Assembly: GCF_030548465.1 (NCBI RefSeq) | Contig: NZ_JAUOSF010000007.1 | Span: 124,001 to 188,000 of the forward strand | Origin: Tamlana sp. 2_MG-2023 | Lineage (GTDB): Bacteria > Bacteroidota > Bacteroidia > Flavobacteriales > Flavobacteriaceae | Length of the DNA: 64,000 nucleotides | Direction: 5' to 3' | Shown here: one piece after another, positions 46,664 through 55,307 of the stretch | Position numbering within the stretch: position 1 is the first letter of the stretch | Layout of the letters: each line of letters opens with the position of its first letter | Translations under genes and position numbers: made by a program | Notes under the pieces: generated by a model | Seen by the model: the letters and a program-made list of their open reading frames with translations, nothing else | What the model was told of the DNA's origin: nothing | Databases searched by the model: none

Positions 46664-49417
46664 ATGACAACATTTATCCTTGACGTACTACAAGATTTAA
46701 AAATAAATCAAACAAACTTCTCTGAAGTTACATTTGTATTGCCCAGTAAACGTGCTGGTGTATTTTTAAAAGACCAACTCCCGCAAGTTCTAGAAGAAAC
46801 ACTTTTTGCACCCAGAATTATTAGCATCGAAGAATTCGTTGAGGAAATCTCTCAGTTAAAAAGTATTTCGAATACCGAATTACTTTTTGAATTCTACAAT
46901 TCATACCTTGAAATTTCGAAAGGTGATGAAATAGACACTTTTGAAACCTTCTCCAAATGGGCTCAAATATTGCTTCAAGACTTTAATGAAATAGATCGCT
47001 ACCTCATTCCGCAAGAACATATTTTTGAATATCTCGCAGCTATTGAAGATTTAAAACACTGGTCGCTAGAAGAACCTAAAACAGAATTCGTTAAAAACTA
47101 TTTAGCATTCTGGAATAAGCTATTCGATTACTATAAGCACTTCACGAAACACCTTATTGAAAACAACCTTGGTTATCAAGGTCTAATATACAGAAAAGCA
47201 GCCGCACGTATAGAGTCTTATATCCAAAGCAACAACAAGACACAACATGTATTCTTAGGCTTTAATGCCTTAAATACTGCCGAAGAAATTATCATTCAAG
47301 CCTTACTTGAACATGGCTTAGCCAAAATATACTGGGATATAGATCAAGTCTTCCTCGAAAACAAATTACATGATGCCGCCTTATTTACAAGACAGCATAA
47401 AAAAAACTGGAACTTTTTTAACACCAACCCTTTTGAGTGGATCACAGATAACTATTCCAAACCTAAAAACATTTCTGTCTTTGGGGTTCCTAAAAATATC
47501 GGACAAGCGAAATACATAGGTACGCTATTAAACGATTTACAAAAAGAAAATCCTGATTTAGAAAATACGGCTGTGGTTTTAGGCGATGAAAATTTACTCA
47601 TTCCCGTATTGAACTCCATCCCAAACACTATAAATGCCTTAAATATCACTATGGGGTTTCCGTTAAAATCGATTCCCTTAGCGTCACTTTTCGATGCCTT
47701 ATTTAATCTGCATAAGACAACTTCAAAATCGTTTTACTTTAAGGATGTCGTTAAAATCATATCCCATCAATACATAAGGCCTCTTTTTTATATTGATGAT
47801 GTGGATTACGCTACAATACTCATAGAAACGATTGATACTAATAATCTAGTATATCTGAATATTTCCCGTTTAAAGAAAATCGCCGATCAGCCTTTAGAAG
47901 TATTAGAATTACTTTTTTCAAACTGGAATACTTCAGTCGATAAGGCCTTAAACAATTGTTCCAAACTCATTTTAACCATTAAAAAATGTTTAGATGAAGA
48001 TACCGAATCAAACATTTTATCTTTAGAATATCTATTCCGATTCAATGAACTGTTTAATGCACTAATCAGTTTAAACACCACACACAAACACATTTCTGAC
48101 ATTTCAACTTTATACAGTGTTTACAAAGAATTATTAAGTTCAGAATCCCTAGATTTTCAAGGTGAACCCCTACAAGGTCTACAAGTGATGGGGATGCTAG
48201 AATCTCGTGTTTTAGATTTTGAAACGGTTATCATTTCATCTGTAAATGAAGGTGTCTTACCTTCCGGAAAAAGCAACAATTCTTTTATTCCGTTTGATGT
48301 AAAAATTGAAAACAAATTACCGACATACAAAGAAAAAGACGCCGTTTACACCTACCACTTTTACAGGTTACTGCAACGCGCAAAAAATGTATTTATATTA
48401 TACAACACCGAAGCCGATGTCTTAACCGGAGGTGAAAAAAGTAGATTCATTACCCAATTGGAGCTTGAAGGCATCCACGACATAAAACAGCACATTATAG
48501 CGCCTCAGGTGCCTATTATAGAACAAAAGCTCAATGTGGTAAAGAAAACACCTAAATTAAGCTTAGCGCTCGCCGAATTAGCAGGAGAAGGCTTCTCGCC
48601 ATCCTCACTTACTACTTACATGAGAAATCCGATAGATTTTTATTACCAGAAAATCTTAAAGATTAGAGACCATAACGATGTGGAAGAAACTGTTGCAGCA
48701 AACACATTAGGAACTGTAGTTCACAACACACTTGAAGACTTCTACGATCCTCTAAAAAATACTTTTATAACTGTAGACATTATAAATGCCTTAAGATCAA
48801 AAATTGAAGAACGTGTCTCCTATCATTTTAAAAAAGAATATAAAGAAGGAGATATTACTAAAGGAAAAAACCTCATCATTTCTGAAATTGCAAAACGTTA
48901 TGTTTCGAACTTTTTAGATTTAGAAATTAAAAGTTTAAAAGCTGGTAACAAAATAAAGATTATTGCTATTGAAGCTGATAACAATGTCTTAATAGATATT
49001 CCAGAATTAGATTTCCCAGTGAAACTACGCGGAAAAGTAGACCGAGTTGACGAATGCAATGGAATCATAAGAATTATAGACTATAAAACAGGAAAAGTTG
49101 ATCAGAATCAAGTAGAAATTGTAAATTGGGAAGACATCACAACAGATTACAAAAAATTCAGTAAAAGTTTTCAAATTCTAGCTTATGCCTATATGATGCA
49201 ACAATCCAGTCAATTAAAATTACCTATTGAAGCTGGTATCATTTCATTTAAAAATTTGAGTTCAGGATTTTTGAAGTTTTCAAAAAAAGAAAGTGGTAGC
49301 CGATCAAAAAACACGCTGATTTCAGAAGAAACCATTTCAGCTTTTGAAACTGAATTAAAAGCACTCATTCTAGAAATTTGCAATCCGAATATAGATTTCA
49401 CAGAAAAAGAAGTTTAG
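46664..49417 (+). CDS. AddB-like PD-(D/E)XK nuclease/helicase-related protein
   Basis: A 917-aa protein. The N-terminus (VTFVLPSKRAGVFLKDQLP) has the strand of an AddB-type ATPase domain but no GKT Walker A, so that site is probably inactive. A UvrD-like fold continues (VMGMLESRVLDFETVIISSVNEGVLP, TYHFYRLLQRAKNVFILYNTE). The C-terminal nuclease has FSPSSLTTYMRNPIDFYYQKIL, LRGKVDRVDECNGIIRIIDYKTGKV and QILAYAYMM. The four Fe-S cysteines of canonical AddB are not evident. It presumably partners the AddA-like helicase at 40732. Starts 12 nt past a strong terminator, so it is separately expressed. Confidence 0.83.
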   Translation: MTTFILDVLQDLKINQTNFSEVTFVLPSKRAGVFLKDQLPQVLEETLFAPRIISIEEFVEEISQLKSISNTELLFEFYNSYLEISKGDEIDTFETFSKWAQILLQDFNEIDRYLIPQEHIFEYLAAIEDLKHWSLEEPKTEFVKNYLAFWNKLFDYYKHFTKHLIENNLGYQGLIYRKAAARIESYIQSNNKTQHVFLGFNALNTAEEIIIQALLEHGLAKIYWDIDQVFLENKLHDAALFTRQHKKNWNFFNTNPFEWITDNYSKPKNISVFGVPKNIGQAKYIGTLLNDLQKENPDLENTAVVLGDENLLIPVLNSIPNTINALNITMGFPLKSIPLASLFDALFNLHKTTSKSFYFKDVVKIISHQYIRPLFYIDDVDYATILIETIDTNNLVYLNISRLKKIADQPLEVLELLFSNWNTSVDKALNNCSKLILTIKKCLDEDTESNILSLEYLFRFNELFNALISLNTTHKHISDISTLYSVYKELLSSESLDFQGEPLQGLQVMGMLESRVLDFETVIISSVNEGVLPSGKSNNSFIPFDVKIENKLPTYKEKDAVYTYHFYRLLQRAKNVFILYNTEADVLTGGEKSRFITQLELEGIHDIKQHIIAPQVPIIEQKLNVVKKTPKLSLALAELAGEGFSPSSLTTYMRNPIDFYYQKILKIRDHNDVEETVAANTLGTVVHNTLEDFYDPLKNTFITVDIINALRSKIEERVSYHFKKEYKEGDITKGKNLIISEIAKRYVSNFLDLEIKSLKAGNKIKIIAIEADNNVLIDIPELDFPVKLRGKVDRVDECNGIIRIIDYKTGKVDQNQVEIVNWEDITTDYKKFSKSFQILAYAYMMQQSSQLKLPIEAGIISFKNLSSGFLKFSKKESGSRSKNTLISEETISAFETELKALILEICNPNIDFTEKEV

Positions 49418-49418
49418 T

Positions 49419-50258
49419 ATGAAAATTACGAAGAACATCACAATAGCAGGCAAACATGGTAAACCCATTCTAACGGATGTGTTTTTCATCGAAAACCAAA
49501 AACCAAAACCTATACTTATCTTTTGTCATGGGTACAAAGGTTTTAAAGATTGGGGCGCGTGGGACCTTATGGCAAACGCTTTCGCGGAAAATGGTTTCTT
49601 TTTTATTAAATTCAATTTTGCCTTTAACGGAGGAACACCAGAACAACCCATCGATTTTCCAGACTTAGAAGCTTTCGGAAACAATAATTACACTAAAGAA
49701 TTAGACGATTTAGAAACCATTATTAATTGGATTTCAGAAAATTCAGTTTATAAAAATGAAATAGACACAAACAGCATCAATGTTATGGGACATAGCAGAG
49801 CCGGTGGTATCGTGTCTATAAAATCTGAAAAAGATTCACGCATTAAAAAAGTAATTAGTTTAGCTGGAGTAAGCGATTATGCCAACCGCTACCCTATTTC
49901 AGGAGATGCGGAACAATGGAAAAAAGATGGTGTAAAATATGTTGAAAACGGTCGAACCAAGCAACAAATGCCACATTTTTATCAGTTTTATGAAGATTTC
50001 ATCACTAATTCTGAACGCCTTGACATCAAACGTGCTGTATCAAAATTAAAAAAACCATTCCTCATCATTCATGGTGATGAGGATACCAGCGTTCTTATTG
50101 AAGAAGCTAATAATCTTCATTCTTGGAAACCTGATAGCGTCTATAAAACTATTGAAGGTGCTAATCATGTGTTTGGTGCATCTCATCCCTGGGAAAAAAG
50201 TAGTCTCCCTACACATTTAAAGGAAGTAGTAGAAACTACCAGTCACTTTTTAAAATAA
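49419..50258 (+). CDS. alpha/beta hydrolase
   Basis: A 279-aa serine hydrolase without signal peptide. LIFCHGYKGFKDWGAWD holds the oxyanion hole, VMGHSRAGGIVSIKS the nucleophile Ser (GHSRAGG), LIIHGDEDTSV the Asp, and GANHVFGASHPW the His. The substrate is unknown; the family includes esterases and dienelactone-hydrolase-like enzymes. It starts one base after the AddB-like gene and is followed 26 nt later by glpD, so the three are probably co-transcribed. Confidence 0.88.
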   Translation: MKITKNITIAGKHGKPILTDVFFIENQKPKPILIFCHGYKGFKDWGAWDLMANAFAENGFFFIKFNFAFNGGTPEQPIDFPDLEAFGNNNYTKELDDLETIINWISENSVYKNEIDTNSINVMGHSRAGGIVSIKSEKDSRIKKVISLAGVSDYANRYPISGDAEQWKKDGVKYVENGRTKQQMPHFYQFYEDFITNSERLDIKRAVSKLKKPFLIIHGDEDTSVLIEEANNLHSWKPDSVYKTIEGANHVFGASHPWEKSSLPTHLKEVVETTSHFLK

Positions 50259-50284
50259 GAAAACTAAAAAAGTCCGTTTCATGT

Positions 50285-51964
50285 ATGCCAAAAACTGAAT
50301 CACCGTTTTCCATATTAAACAGAAAGCATCAAATAAAAAAACTACAATCTAACACTTTTGATTTAGCCATAATTGGTGGTGGTATTACAGGAGCCGGCAT
50401 TGCCTTAGATGCGGCTTCAAGAGGCATGAACGTTTGCCTTGTTGAAAAAAATGACTTTGCATCTGGAACCAGTAATAAGTCAACAAAACTCATTCATGGC
50501 GGGTTACGGTACTTAAAGCAATTTGAAGTAGGTTTAGTTCGTGAATCTGGGTCGGAACGTGCTATTGTTCATAAACTAGCCCCTCATTTAGTCACATCAG
50601 AAAAAATGCTTTTGCCTCTTAGTGAAGGTGGCACTTATGGTAAAATAATGACTTCCATAGGCCTGAAAGTCTATGATTTTCTAGCAGATGTTCATGGTGA
50701 TGATAGCAGAATTATGCTAGACAAAGCTGAAACATTAGAAAAAGAACCTTTATTAGATAAAACAGTTACTATCGGAGGTGCAGTATATGCAGAATACCGT
50801 ACTGACGATGCGCGTTTGACCTTAGAAGTATTAAAAAAAGCAGCATCATTTGGAGCAACAATTATTAATTACTGCGAAATGCAGGATTTCAATTATAACG
50901 TACATTCCAAAATTGAAAGTTTAAACTGCATAGACTATAATTCCAATCACAGTTTTACAATTGCTGCCAAAAGTTACATTTCAGCAACGGGTCCTTGGGC
51001 AGATATAATTAGAACCAAAGACCACTCTATAAACCACAAACACTTACATTTAACCAAAGGCGTGCACCTTGTATTTCCGCAGGATAAATTACCAATAAAA
51101 CAATCTATATATTTTGATGTTGATGATGGCCGAATGATTTTTGCTATTCCTAGAGGACGCGTCACTTACGTTGGTACGACAGACACCAATTACACAGGCA
51201 ACAAAGACCGTGTTGTAGCTACTAAAAGCGACGTGGATTATTTATTAAATGCTATTAACAAAACCTTCCCTGAAATTCATTTAACCGTGAACGACGTGGA
51301 ATCTAATTGGGCGGGATTAAGACCATTAATTCATGAAGATGATAAAGCGCCTTCAGAATTATCAAGAAAAGATGAATTATTTGTATCAGATACCGGGTTA
51401 ATTTCAATTGCAGGCGGAAAACTCACTGGCTATAGAAAAATGGCTCAACGCGCTTTAGACGCTGTTTTAGACCAGTTAAATTCCGATGAAAAAGACAAAT
51501 TAGTGGCTTCACAAACAGAGCATATCACTTTGGTAGATCCTAAACTACATACAGATGAAGACGTTCTTGATTTTCGAAATAAACTAATAGATCAACTAAA
51601 CGACTTAGGGGTATCTGACCCTTATCACGCCTGGTATTTTTGTTCAAACTACGGAAGTCAAGCAGATCATATTTTAAGCAAATCAAAAGACTTTGAAAAC
51701 GAAAACATTCTTGAACGCCTAATTAGAGCCGAACTTTGGTTTTCTATAAACTATGAAATGGTAAACAGCTTAAGCGATTTTTTTGTGAGACGAACGGGGC
51801 GCTTATATTTTGATATTTCAAGTGTTGACAAGTACCGTGATATTATTTTAACCGATTGTATCATGTACTTAAATTGGGACAACCAAAGAGTGATGTTAGA
51901 GAATGAAAAACTGGAGAAATTAATCCAAGATGCCACCACATATTATGATAAAGAATTCGAGTAG
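50285..51964 (+). CDS. glpD: glycerol-3-phosphate dehydrogenase, FAD-dependent
   Basis: A 559-aa membrane-associated flavoenzyme that oxidises glycerol 3-phosphate to dihydroxyacetone phosphate and passes electrons to quinone. FAD-binding motif: LAIIGGGITGAGIALDAASRGMNVCLVEK. The family signature FASGTSNKSTKLIHGGLRYLKQF follows. Downstream are GRVTYVGTTDTNY and SNWAGLRPLI, and a C-terminal helical DAO_C domain. No glpK or glpF is beside it. The stop codon is near the terminator of a convergent small RNA (51991-52023). Confidence 0.93.
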   Translation: MPKTESPFSILNRKHQIKKLQSNTFDLAIIGGGITGAGIALDAASRGMNVCLVEKNDFASGTSNKSTKLIHGGLRYLKQFEVGLVRESGSERAIVHKLAPHLVTSEKMLLPLSEGGTYGKIMTSIGLKVYDFLADVHGDDSRIMLDKAETLEKEPLLDKTVTIGGAVYAEYRTDDARLTLEVLKKAASFGATIINYCEMQDFNYNVHSKIESLNCIDYNSNHSFTIAAKSYISATGPWADIIRTKDHSINHKHLHLTKGVHLVFPQDKLPIKQSIYFDVDDGRMIFAIPRGRVTYVGTTDTNYTGNKDRVVATKSDVDYLLNAINKTFPEIHLTVNDVESNWAGLRPLIHEDDKAPSELSRKDELFVSDTGLISIAGGKLTGYRKMAQRALDAVLDQLNSDEKDKLVASQTEHITLVDPKLHTDEDVLDFRNKLIDQLNDLGVSDPYHAWYFCSNYGSQADHILSKSKDFENENILERLIRAELWFSINYEMVNSLSDFFVRRTGRLYFDISSVDKYRDIILTDCIMYLNWDNQRVMLENEKLEKLIQDATTYYDKEFE

Positions 51965-51983
51965 CAGAAGGCAAAATGAAATC

Positions 51984-52129
51984 AAAAAAAAGAGGGCGCT
52001 GAAATAAAATTCCACTACCCTCTCAAACTTAAAAATCAAACTTTCAAATTGCTATTAATCCCATTCTAATTTCTAATTAACCGTTATCTTAAAAACTTTT
52101 ATTAACCTTAGCACTTGTACTTTAATTAC
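51984..52129 (-). ncRNA. putative ~146-nt small RNA from a regulated promoter
   Basis: On the minus strand TAAATTTG (52141 to 52134) predicts a start near 52129. The transcript would end at hairpin 51991-52023 (AGAGGG/CCCTCT with inner GAAAT/ATTCC pairing) followed by a T run. Only tiny frames exist inside (a 13-codon GTG frame and a 6-codon ATG frame). The operator 52165-52179 lies 23 nt upstream of the -7 box, the same geometry as three protein-gene promoters nearby. Confidence 0.5.
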
Positions 52130-52164
52130 TCTACAAATTTACGATAGTATATGTCTTTGTATTG

Positions 52165-52179
52165 CGACATACTGTGTCA
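52165..52179 (-). promoter_or_regulatory. CGACAT-N3-RTGTCR operator, site 1
   Basis: CGACATACTGTGTCA. Exactly 23 nt separate it from the minus-strand -7 box TAAATTTG (52141 to 52134). It drives the putative small RNA 51984-52129. Confidence 0.6.
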
Positions 52180-52186
52180 TAGGTAC

Positions 52187-52501
52187 TTATAATTCTTTTA
52201 GAATTTCTTTTACCAGCGCTTCTTCTTCAGCCGATAACGCATCATCTTTTATAAAATTCAAAAGATTGACCATCTTGTTCAAAGAAAAATCGGAAATATG
52301 CTCCGACTTATAGTCAATTTGAAGCAATAAGTTTTTCACACTTGAAGCTGCTTTTAACTGCTCCACATTGCAATTCCCATCACGTGCTATGGTGTTTTCT
52401 ATTTCTTTTATTTTACTTAAAATTATATGCATACTACAAATATCAATGCTTAAATATTGGAGAATAATGGCCAATTCATTTTTAAGGCTGGCTAGGCACA
52501 T
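52187..52501 (-). CDS. uncharacterised 104-aa protein
   Basis: Not recognised. A mostly helical protein: LKNELAIILQYLSIDICSMHIILSKIKEIENTI, a Cys-Asn pair (GNCNVEQ), and an acidic C-terminus (DDALSAEEEALVKEILKEL). No signal peptide or membrane helix. Starts inside the end of the upstream gene (20-nt overlap), so the two are translationally coupled and under the site 2 promoter. It may be a small adaptor or regulator; no function can be claimed. Confidence 0.65.
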   Translation of the reverse strand: MCLASLKNELAIILQYLSIDICSMHIILSKIKEIENTIARDGNCNVEQLKAASSVKNLLLQIDYKSEHISDFSLNKMVNLLNFIKDDALSAEEEALVKEILKEL

Positions 52502-52721
52502 ATATTAAACTATACGTTGCATCCTTTCTAAAATTAATCATCCATTGCACCAATAAATCTTCTGCTTTCTCTAAAGAAATCATAAACAAACTCGACAAAG
52601 CAGGCCCTGTACCATATAAATCATTTTTTCTAAACTTAGAAAGCATATGCAGATATAAGAAAACACTGCGCTCTAATGCCGTAATTGGTCTATATTTGTT
52701 ACTTTTTATATTTTGATCCAT
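52482..52721 (-). CDS. uncharacterised 79-aa protein, first gene of site 2 operon
   Basis: Not recognised. I start it at the ATG at 52721 (MDQNIKSNKYRPITALERS); a TTG at 52769 would extend it, but that codon lies within the -7 box. It has an arginine-containing helix (ITALERSVFLYLHMLSKF) and a small-residue segment YGTGPALSSLFMI. TAGTTTTG at 52774 to 52767 is a perfect -7 box, and site 2 lies 23 nt further upstream. It is divergent from the helix-turn-helix gene at 52856. Confidence 0.6.
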   Translation of the reverse strand: MDQNIKSNKYRPITALERSVFLYLHMLSKFRKNDLYGTGPALSSLFMISLEKAEDLLVQWMINFRKDATYSLIYVPSQP

Positions 52722-52797
52722 CGTAATTGGTATAAGGAAACCCAATAGGGCTTGATTTACTAAACACAAAACTAAGTTCTAATACCGATTATCATTG

Positions 52798-52812
52798 CGA
52801 CATGAAATGTCA
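52798..52812 (-). promoter_or_regulatory. CGACAT-N3-RTGTCR operator, site 2
   Basis: CGACATGAAATGTCA, with the perfect core GACAT-GAA-ATGTC. Exactly 23 nt to the minus-strand -7 box TAGTTTTG. It also sits upstream of the divergent gene at 52856 (TATATTTA at 52828), so it may act in both directions. Confidence 0.7.
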
Positions 52813-52855
52813 TGATGATATTTTAGTTATATTTAATGACCATTTTAAATTTTTA

Positions 52856-53731
52856 ATGAAAAGATATTACTCCATAGGCGAGCTTTTTTGCGATTATCGC
52901 GAGTTTAACGACCTATCTCAAACAGACTTCGCCGCAAGTATTAAAGTTGATTTAAGAACCATACAACGTTGGGAAAAGAATCTAACTTTAGTGAAATCTG
53001 AAAAAGAAGAAGATATTGTTTTGGCTACTTTAATGCCTTATCAGCTCATTCATAACTTGAATGCCACCATACCCATACCAACATATTATAGTTTTAAGAC
53101 TAGAAAATATTCACTTTCTGAACAAAATAACAAGCTTCCAAGTTTGTCTTGGTATAAAGATCAGATAGACCTTACTACACAAAATATTCGAACTATTGAT
53201 TGTGATTTAGACCTTAAACACATCGATCATTTCATAGATTCTCAATATAAGGATGATACCTATGTAAATAATGATTTAATTACAGAAGCGGTAAGATTAC
53301 TACCTGAACTTAATTTTGTGTTTGCGGGTAAAACAGGTTATTACGCCGGCCATTGCATTGTTTTACCTCTAAAAGAGGATACCTACCAGAAACTAAGAAA
53401 TAGAGAAATATCAAATAAAAATCTACGTGCAACCGATTTAATTAACCCCACTCACGTAGAACGCCCTATTTATTACCGTTATGATATTACAGGCGATTGT
53501 AACGAAACCATTTTTTATGTAATGGCGCAATTTTTTAGATATTTTAGAAATCTAGAAAACAAAAACTACGTGTTATGTGGCTACACGGAACGTGATGATA
53601 ATTACAATTTAAATCTAGAAATAGGATTAAAAAACGTTTGGGAAGATAAAGTGCTGCAAGAGCAATTGAATTTAGATTTCCCACCACGATTTGTTGAAGG
53701 AAATTTTAATCATTTTTTGTTTGATGATTAA
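52856..53731 (+). CDS. Xre-type helix-turn-helix protein, candidate local regulator
   Basis: A ~291-aa protein. The N-terminal 60 residues form an Xre-like helix-turn-helix (ELFCDYREFNDLSQTDFAASIKVDLRTIQRWEKN). The remaining ~230 residues (LPELNFVFAGKTGYYAGHCIVLPLKEDTYQKL, NETIFYVMAQFFRYFRNL) recall an acyltransferase-like fold, which I cannot confirm. A longer frame starts at 52802, but that ATG lies inside operator site 2, so I prefer 52856, where the sequence begins MKRYYSIGELF. Its position beside the operator makes it a candidate for the factor that binds it; inference only. Confidence 0.75.
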   Translation: MKRYYSIGELFCDYREFNDLSQTDFAASIKVDLRTIQRWEKNLTLVKSEKEEDIVLATLMPYQLIHNLNATIPIPTYYSFKTRKYSLSEQNNKLPSLSWYKDQIDLTTQNIRTIDCDLDLKHIDHFIDSQYKDDTYVNNDLITEAVRLLPELNFVFAGKTGYYAGHCIVLPLKEDTYQKLRNREISNKNLRATDLINPTHVERPIYYRYDITGDCNETIFYVMAQFFRYFRNLENKNYVLCGYTERDDNYNLNLEIGLKNVWEDKVLQEQLNLDFPPRFVEGNFNHFLFDD

Positions 53732-53743
53732 CGAACGTTAATC
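53726..53743. terminator. bidirectional hairpin between convergent genes
   Basis: GATTAACG-AA-CGTTAATC covers both stop codons of the convergent genes, with T-rich sequence before it and AAAAA after it. It may end transcription in both directions. Confidence 0.5.
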
Positions 53744-54295
53744 AAAAACGCATAAAATATCACTTTCTGGATATATTTTTTGAATCCAAAAGAGCTCATC
53801 AAATGTTTCTAAAAATTGAACGAGGGATTTAAATGCTTCTTGACTCACAAACACGTCATAACCTAGTAATTTGGAATCAACAACTAATAGATTGGTTGGT
53901 GTGTCGTTATAAGCATGGTAATTCATTAGAAATTCAAAACAGGCATTTCCTGCAATATTTTCATTTCTAATCACCCAGGATTTGACTTTGGATGCATCGT
54001 GTTTAATAGCATTATAATCATTCAATTCACCTAAAGCATAAGCTTCATATTTCTCATAATGCGAAAATTCTAAAAGTTTATCATACAATGTTACAAAAAG
54101 ATAAGCATCTGGCTTTGTATCACAAGAGCAACAACCAGTAAATTTATGCTGGCAACCAGAATTCGGGCAATGCCAATTGTATTTTACATCTTTATAAAAA
54201 GCCTCATATTTCAAGAGCCAGGCTTGCACGTCTTTAAATGAAAAAAGACCTTGGGTTTGTAGATTTTTGAATTCAGTTAATGCGGTTAACTTCAT
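53738..54295 (-). CDS. uncharacterised 185-aa protein with cysteine-rich zinc-like motif
   Basis: Not recognised. Near residue 40 is WHCPNSGCQHKFTGCCSCD, six potential metal ligands (five Cys, one His) in 17 residues, suggestive of a zinc site. The rest is mixed helix/strand and aromatic-rich (YDKLLEFSHYEKYEAYALGELNDY, LDVFVSQEAFK-like C-terminal region). No signal peptide. It is second in the site 3 operon, 8 nt after the gene upstream. Role unknown. Confidence 0.7.
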   Translation of the reverse strand: MKLTALTEFKNLQTQGLFSFKDVQAWLLKYEAFYKDVKYNWHCPNSGCQHKFTGCCSCDTKPDAYLFVTLYDKLLEFSHYEKYEAYALGELNDYNAIKHDASKVKSWVIRNENIAGNACFEFLMNYHAYNDTPTNLLVVDSKLLGYDVFVSQEAFKSLVQFLETFDELFWIQKIYPESDILCVFD

Positions 54296-54303
54296 AAATA
54301 AAT

Positions 54304-54726
54304 TTAGTAATTAGCTTCTTGCATATAAGTATTCAACGACTTTCTTCTTATAATATTATATTGCTCTACTTGTTTAAACGAAGGAAGTGTGCCAAGTTTA
54401 TATAACATATCATGAAGTGCTATAGCAAACCATTTTTTTTGTTCAACAGTTAATTGTTCAAGAACAGCATAAGCTTCGTCATCTGCTCTCGATGCGTATT
54501 TATGCACATATTGTTTTTTAATATCAAATCCAATGGCATCAAATTGCTCATGTATATAATTATACATTTTCAAGTTTAATTCATGTTCATCAGCCATCAT
54601 AACCATCAAAAAGGAATGCACCATCGCTTCCATCTGCTCATTATTTAAACTCATGCTTAATGCTTTAACATTGGTATTCGTTTGAAAACCTAGTTCTTCA
54701 TGCTTACTTCTTAATAAATTAACCAC
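54304..54726 (-). CDS. uncharacterised 140-aa helical protein (TerB-like?)
   Basis: The frame opens with GTG at 54726, about 19 nt after the predicted transcription start; an ATG at 54654 (MSLNNEQMEAMVHSF) is an alternative giving 116 residues. It is helical and acidic: MVMMADEHELNLKMYNYIHEQF and YAVLEQLTVEQKKWFAIALHDMLYKLG. The spacing of acidic residues in the first helix is reminiscent of TerB/DUF533-type domains, which I cannot confirm. It is first gene of the site 3 operon with the cysteine-rich protein. Perfect -7 box TAATTTTG upstream. Confidence 0.65.
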   Translation of the reverse strand: MVNLLRSKHEELGFQTNTNVKALSMSLNNEQMEAMVHSFLMVMMADEHELNLKMYNYIHEQFDAIGFDIKKQYVHKYASRADDEAYAVLEQLTVEQKKWFAIALHDMLYKLGTLPSFKQVEQYNIIRRKSLNTYMQEANY

Positions 54727-54780
54727 AGTATAAATGTTTTTATTCTACACAAAATTAACTTAAACTACAGATTATCAGCA

Positions 54781-54795
54781 CGACATGACGTGTCG
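54781..54795 (-). promoter_or_regulatory. CGACAT-N3-RTGTCR operator, site 3
   Basis: CGACATGACGTGTCG. Exactly 23 nt separate it from the minus-strand -7 box TAATTTTG (54757 to 54750), which serves the operon 54726 to 53738. Confidence 0.65.
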
Positions 54796-54868
54796 GCAAT
54801 ATCTTTCCATACATGAAATACATTTACACTACGCAAGACATATATATTTCAAAATGAGTGGTTTTTTG

Positions 54869-54915
54869 AAGTAAGCATAAGCCTACTTTTAATCACTTAA
54901 AACTTTTAAGTGATT
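54869..54915 (+). promoter_or_regulatory. tandem inverted repeats upstream of the YtxH operon
   Basis: AATCACTTAAAA-C-TTTTAAGTGATT (54891-54915) is a perfect 25-bp palindrome. Just before it AAGTAAGC-N4-GCCTACTT (54869-54888) is a second, one-mismatch inverted repeat. They lie between divergent promoters, so they are more likely operators than terminators. Confidence 0.45.
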
Positions 54916-54971
54916 AAATCATTTTGTATATTGTATTCTTGTATTGCATTAATTTTTAAATAATAAATATT

Positions 54972-55301
54972 ATGAATGATAATGGTAACACATTTTTAGG
55001 ACTTTTAGCAGGAACTGCAATTGGTGCGGTTTTAGGAATTTTATTTGCTCCAGATAAAGGCGTAAATACAAGACAACGTTTAAGTGACGAGGCTGATACA
55101 GCGAAGCATAAAATATCTGATTTAGCACACGAACTTAAAGAGCAAGCTATGAGTACAGCTTCTACACAAAAGAAAAGTTTAGATGAACATGTAGAATCTA
55201 TTGTTTCAGATGTAAGCTACAAAGCAGACGATATTATTTCAACGCTTGAGAAAAAACTAAAAGATCTTAAAGAGAAAAACAAAAACTTACAAAAATCATA
55301 A
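54972..55301 (+). CDS. YtxH-domain protein
   Basis: A 109-aa protein. An N-terminal glycine-rich membrane helix, FLGLLAGTAIGAVLGILFAPDKG, is the YtxH hallmark. A long amphipathic helix follows (TRQRLSDEADTAKHKISDLAHEL ... LEKKLKDLKEKNKN). YtxH proteins are small envelope proteins induced by stress in several phyla; exact function unknown. It starts an operon with the next two genes (gaps of 6 and 1 nt). Promoter-like TATTCTTG lies at 54934. Confidence 0.85.
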   Translation: MNDNGNTFLGLLAGTAIGAVLGILFAPDKGVNTRQRLSDEADTAKHKISDLAHELKEQAMSTASTQKKSLDEHVESIVSDVSYKADDIISTLEKKLKDLKEKNKNLQKS

Positions 55302-55307
55302 CCATTT

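Noticed and set aside
49483-49495. Third copy of TTTTCATCGAAAA, as in the T9SS gene upstream motif
   Set aside because: It lies inside the hydrolase coding region (FFIEN) and lacks the preceding ATCGC; taken as coincidence.
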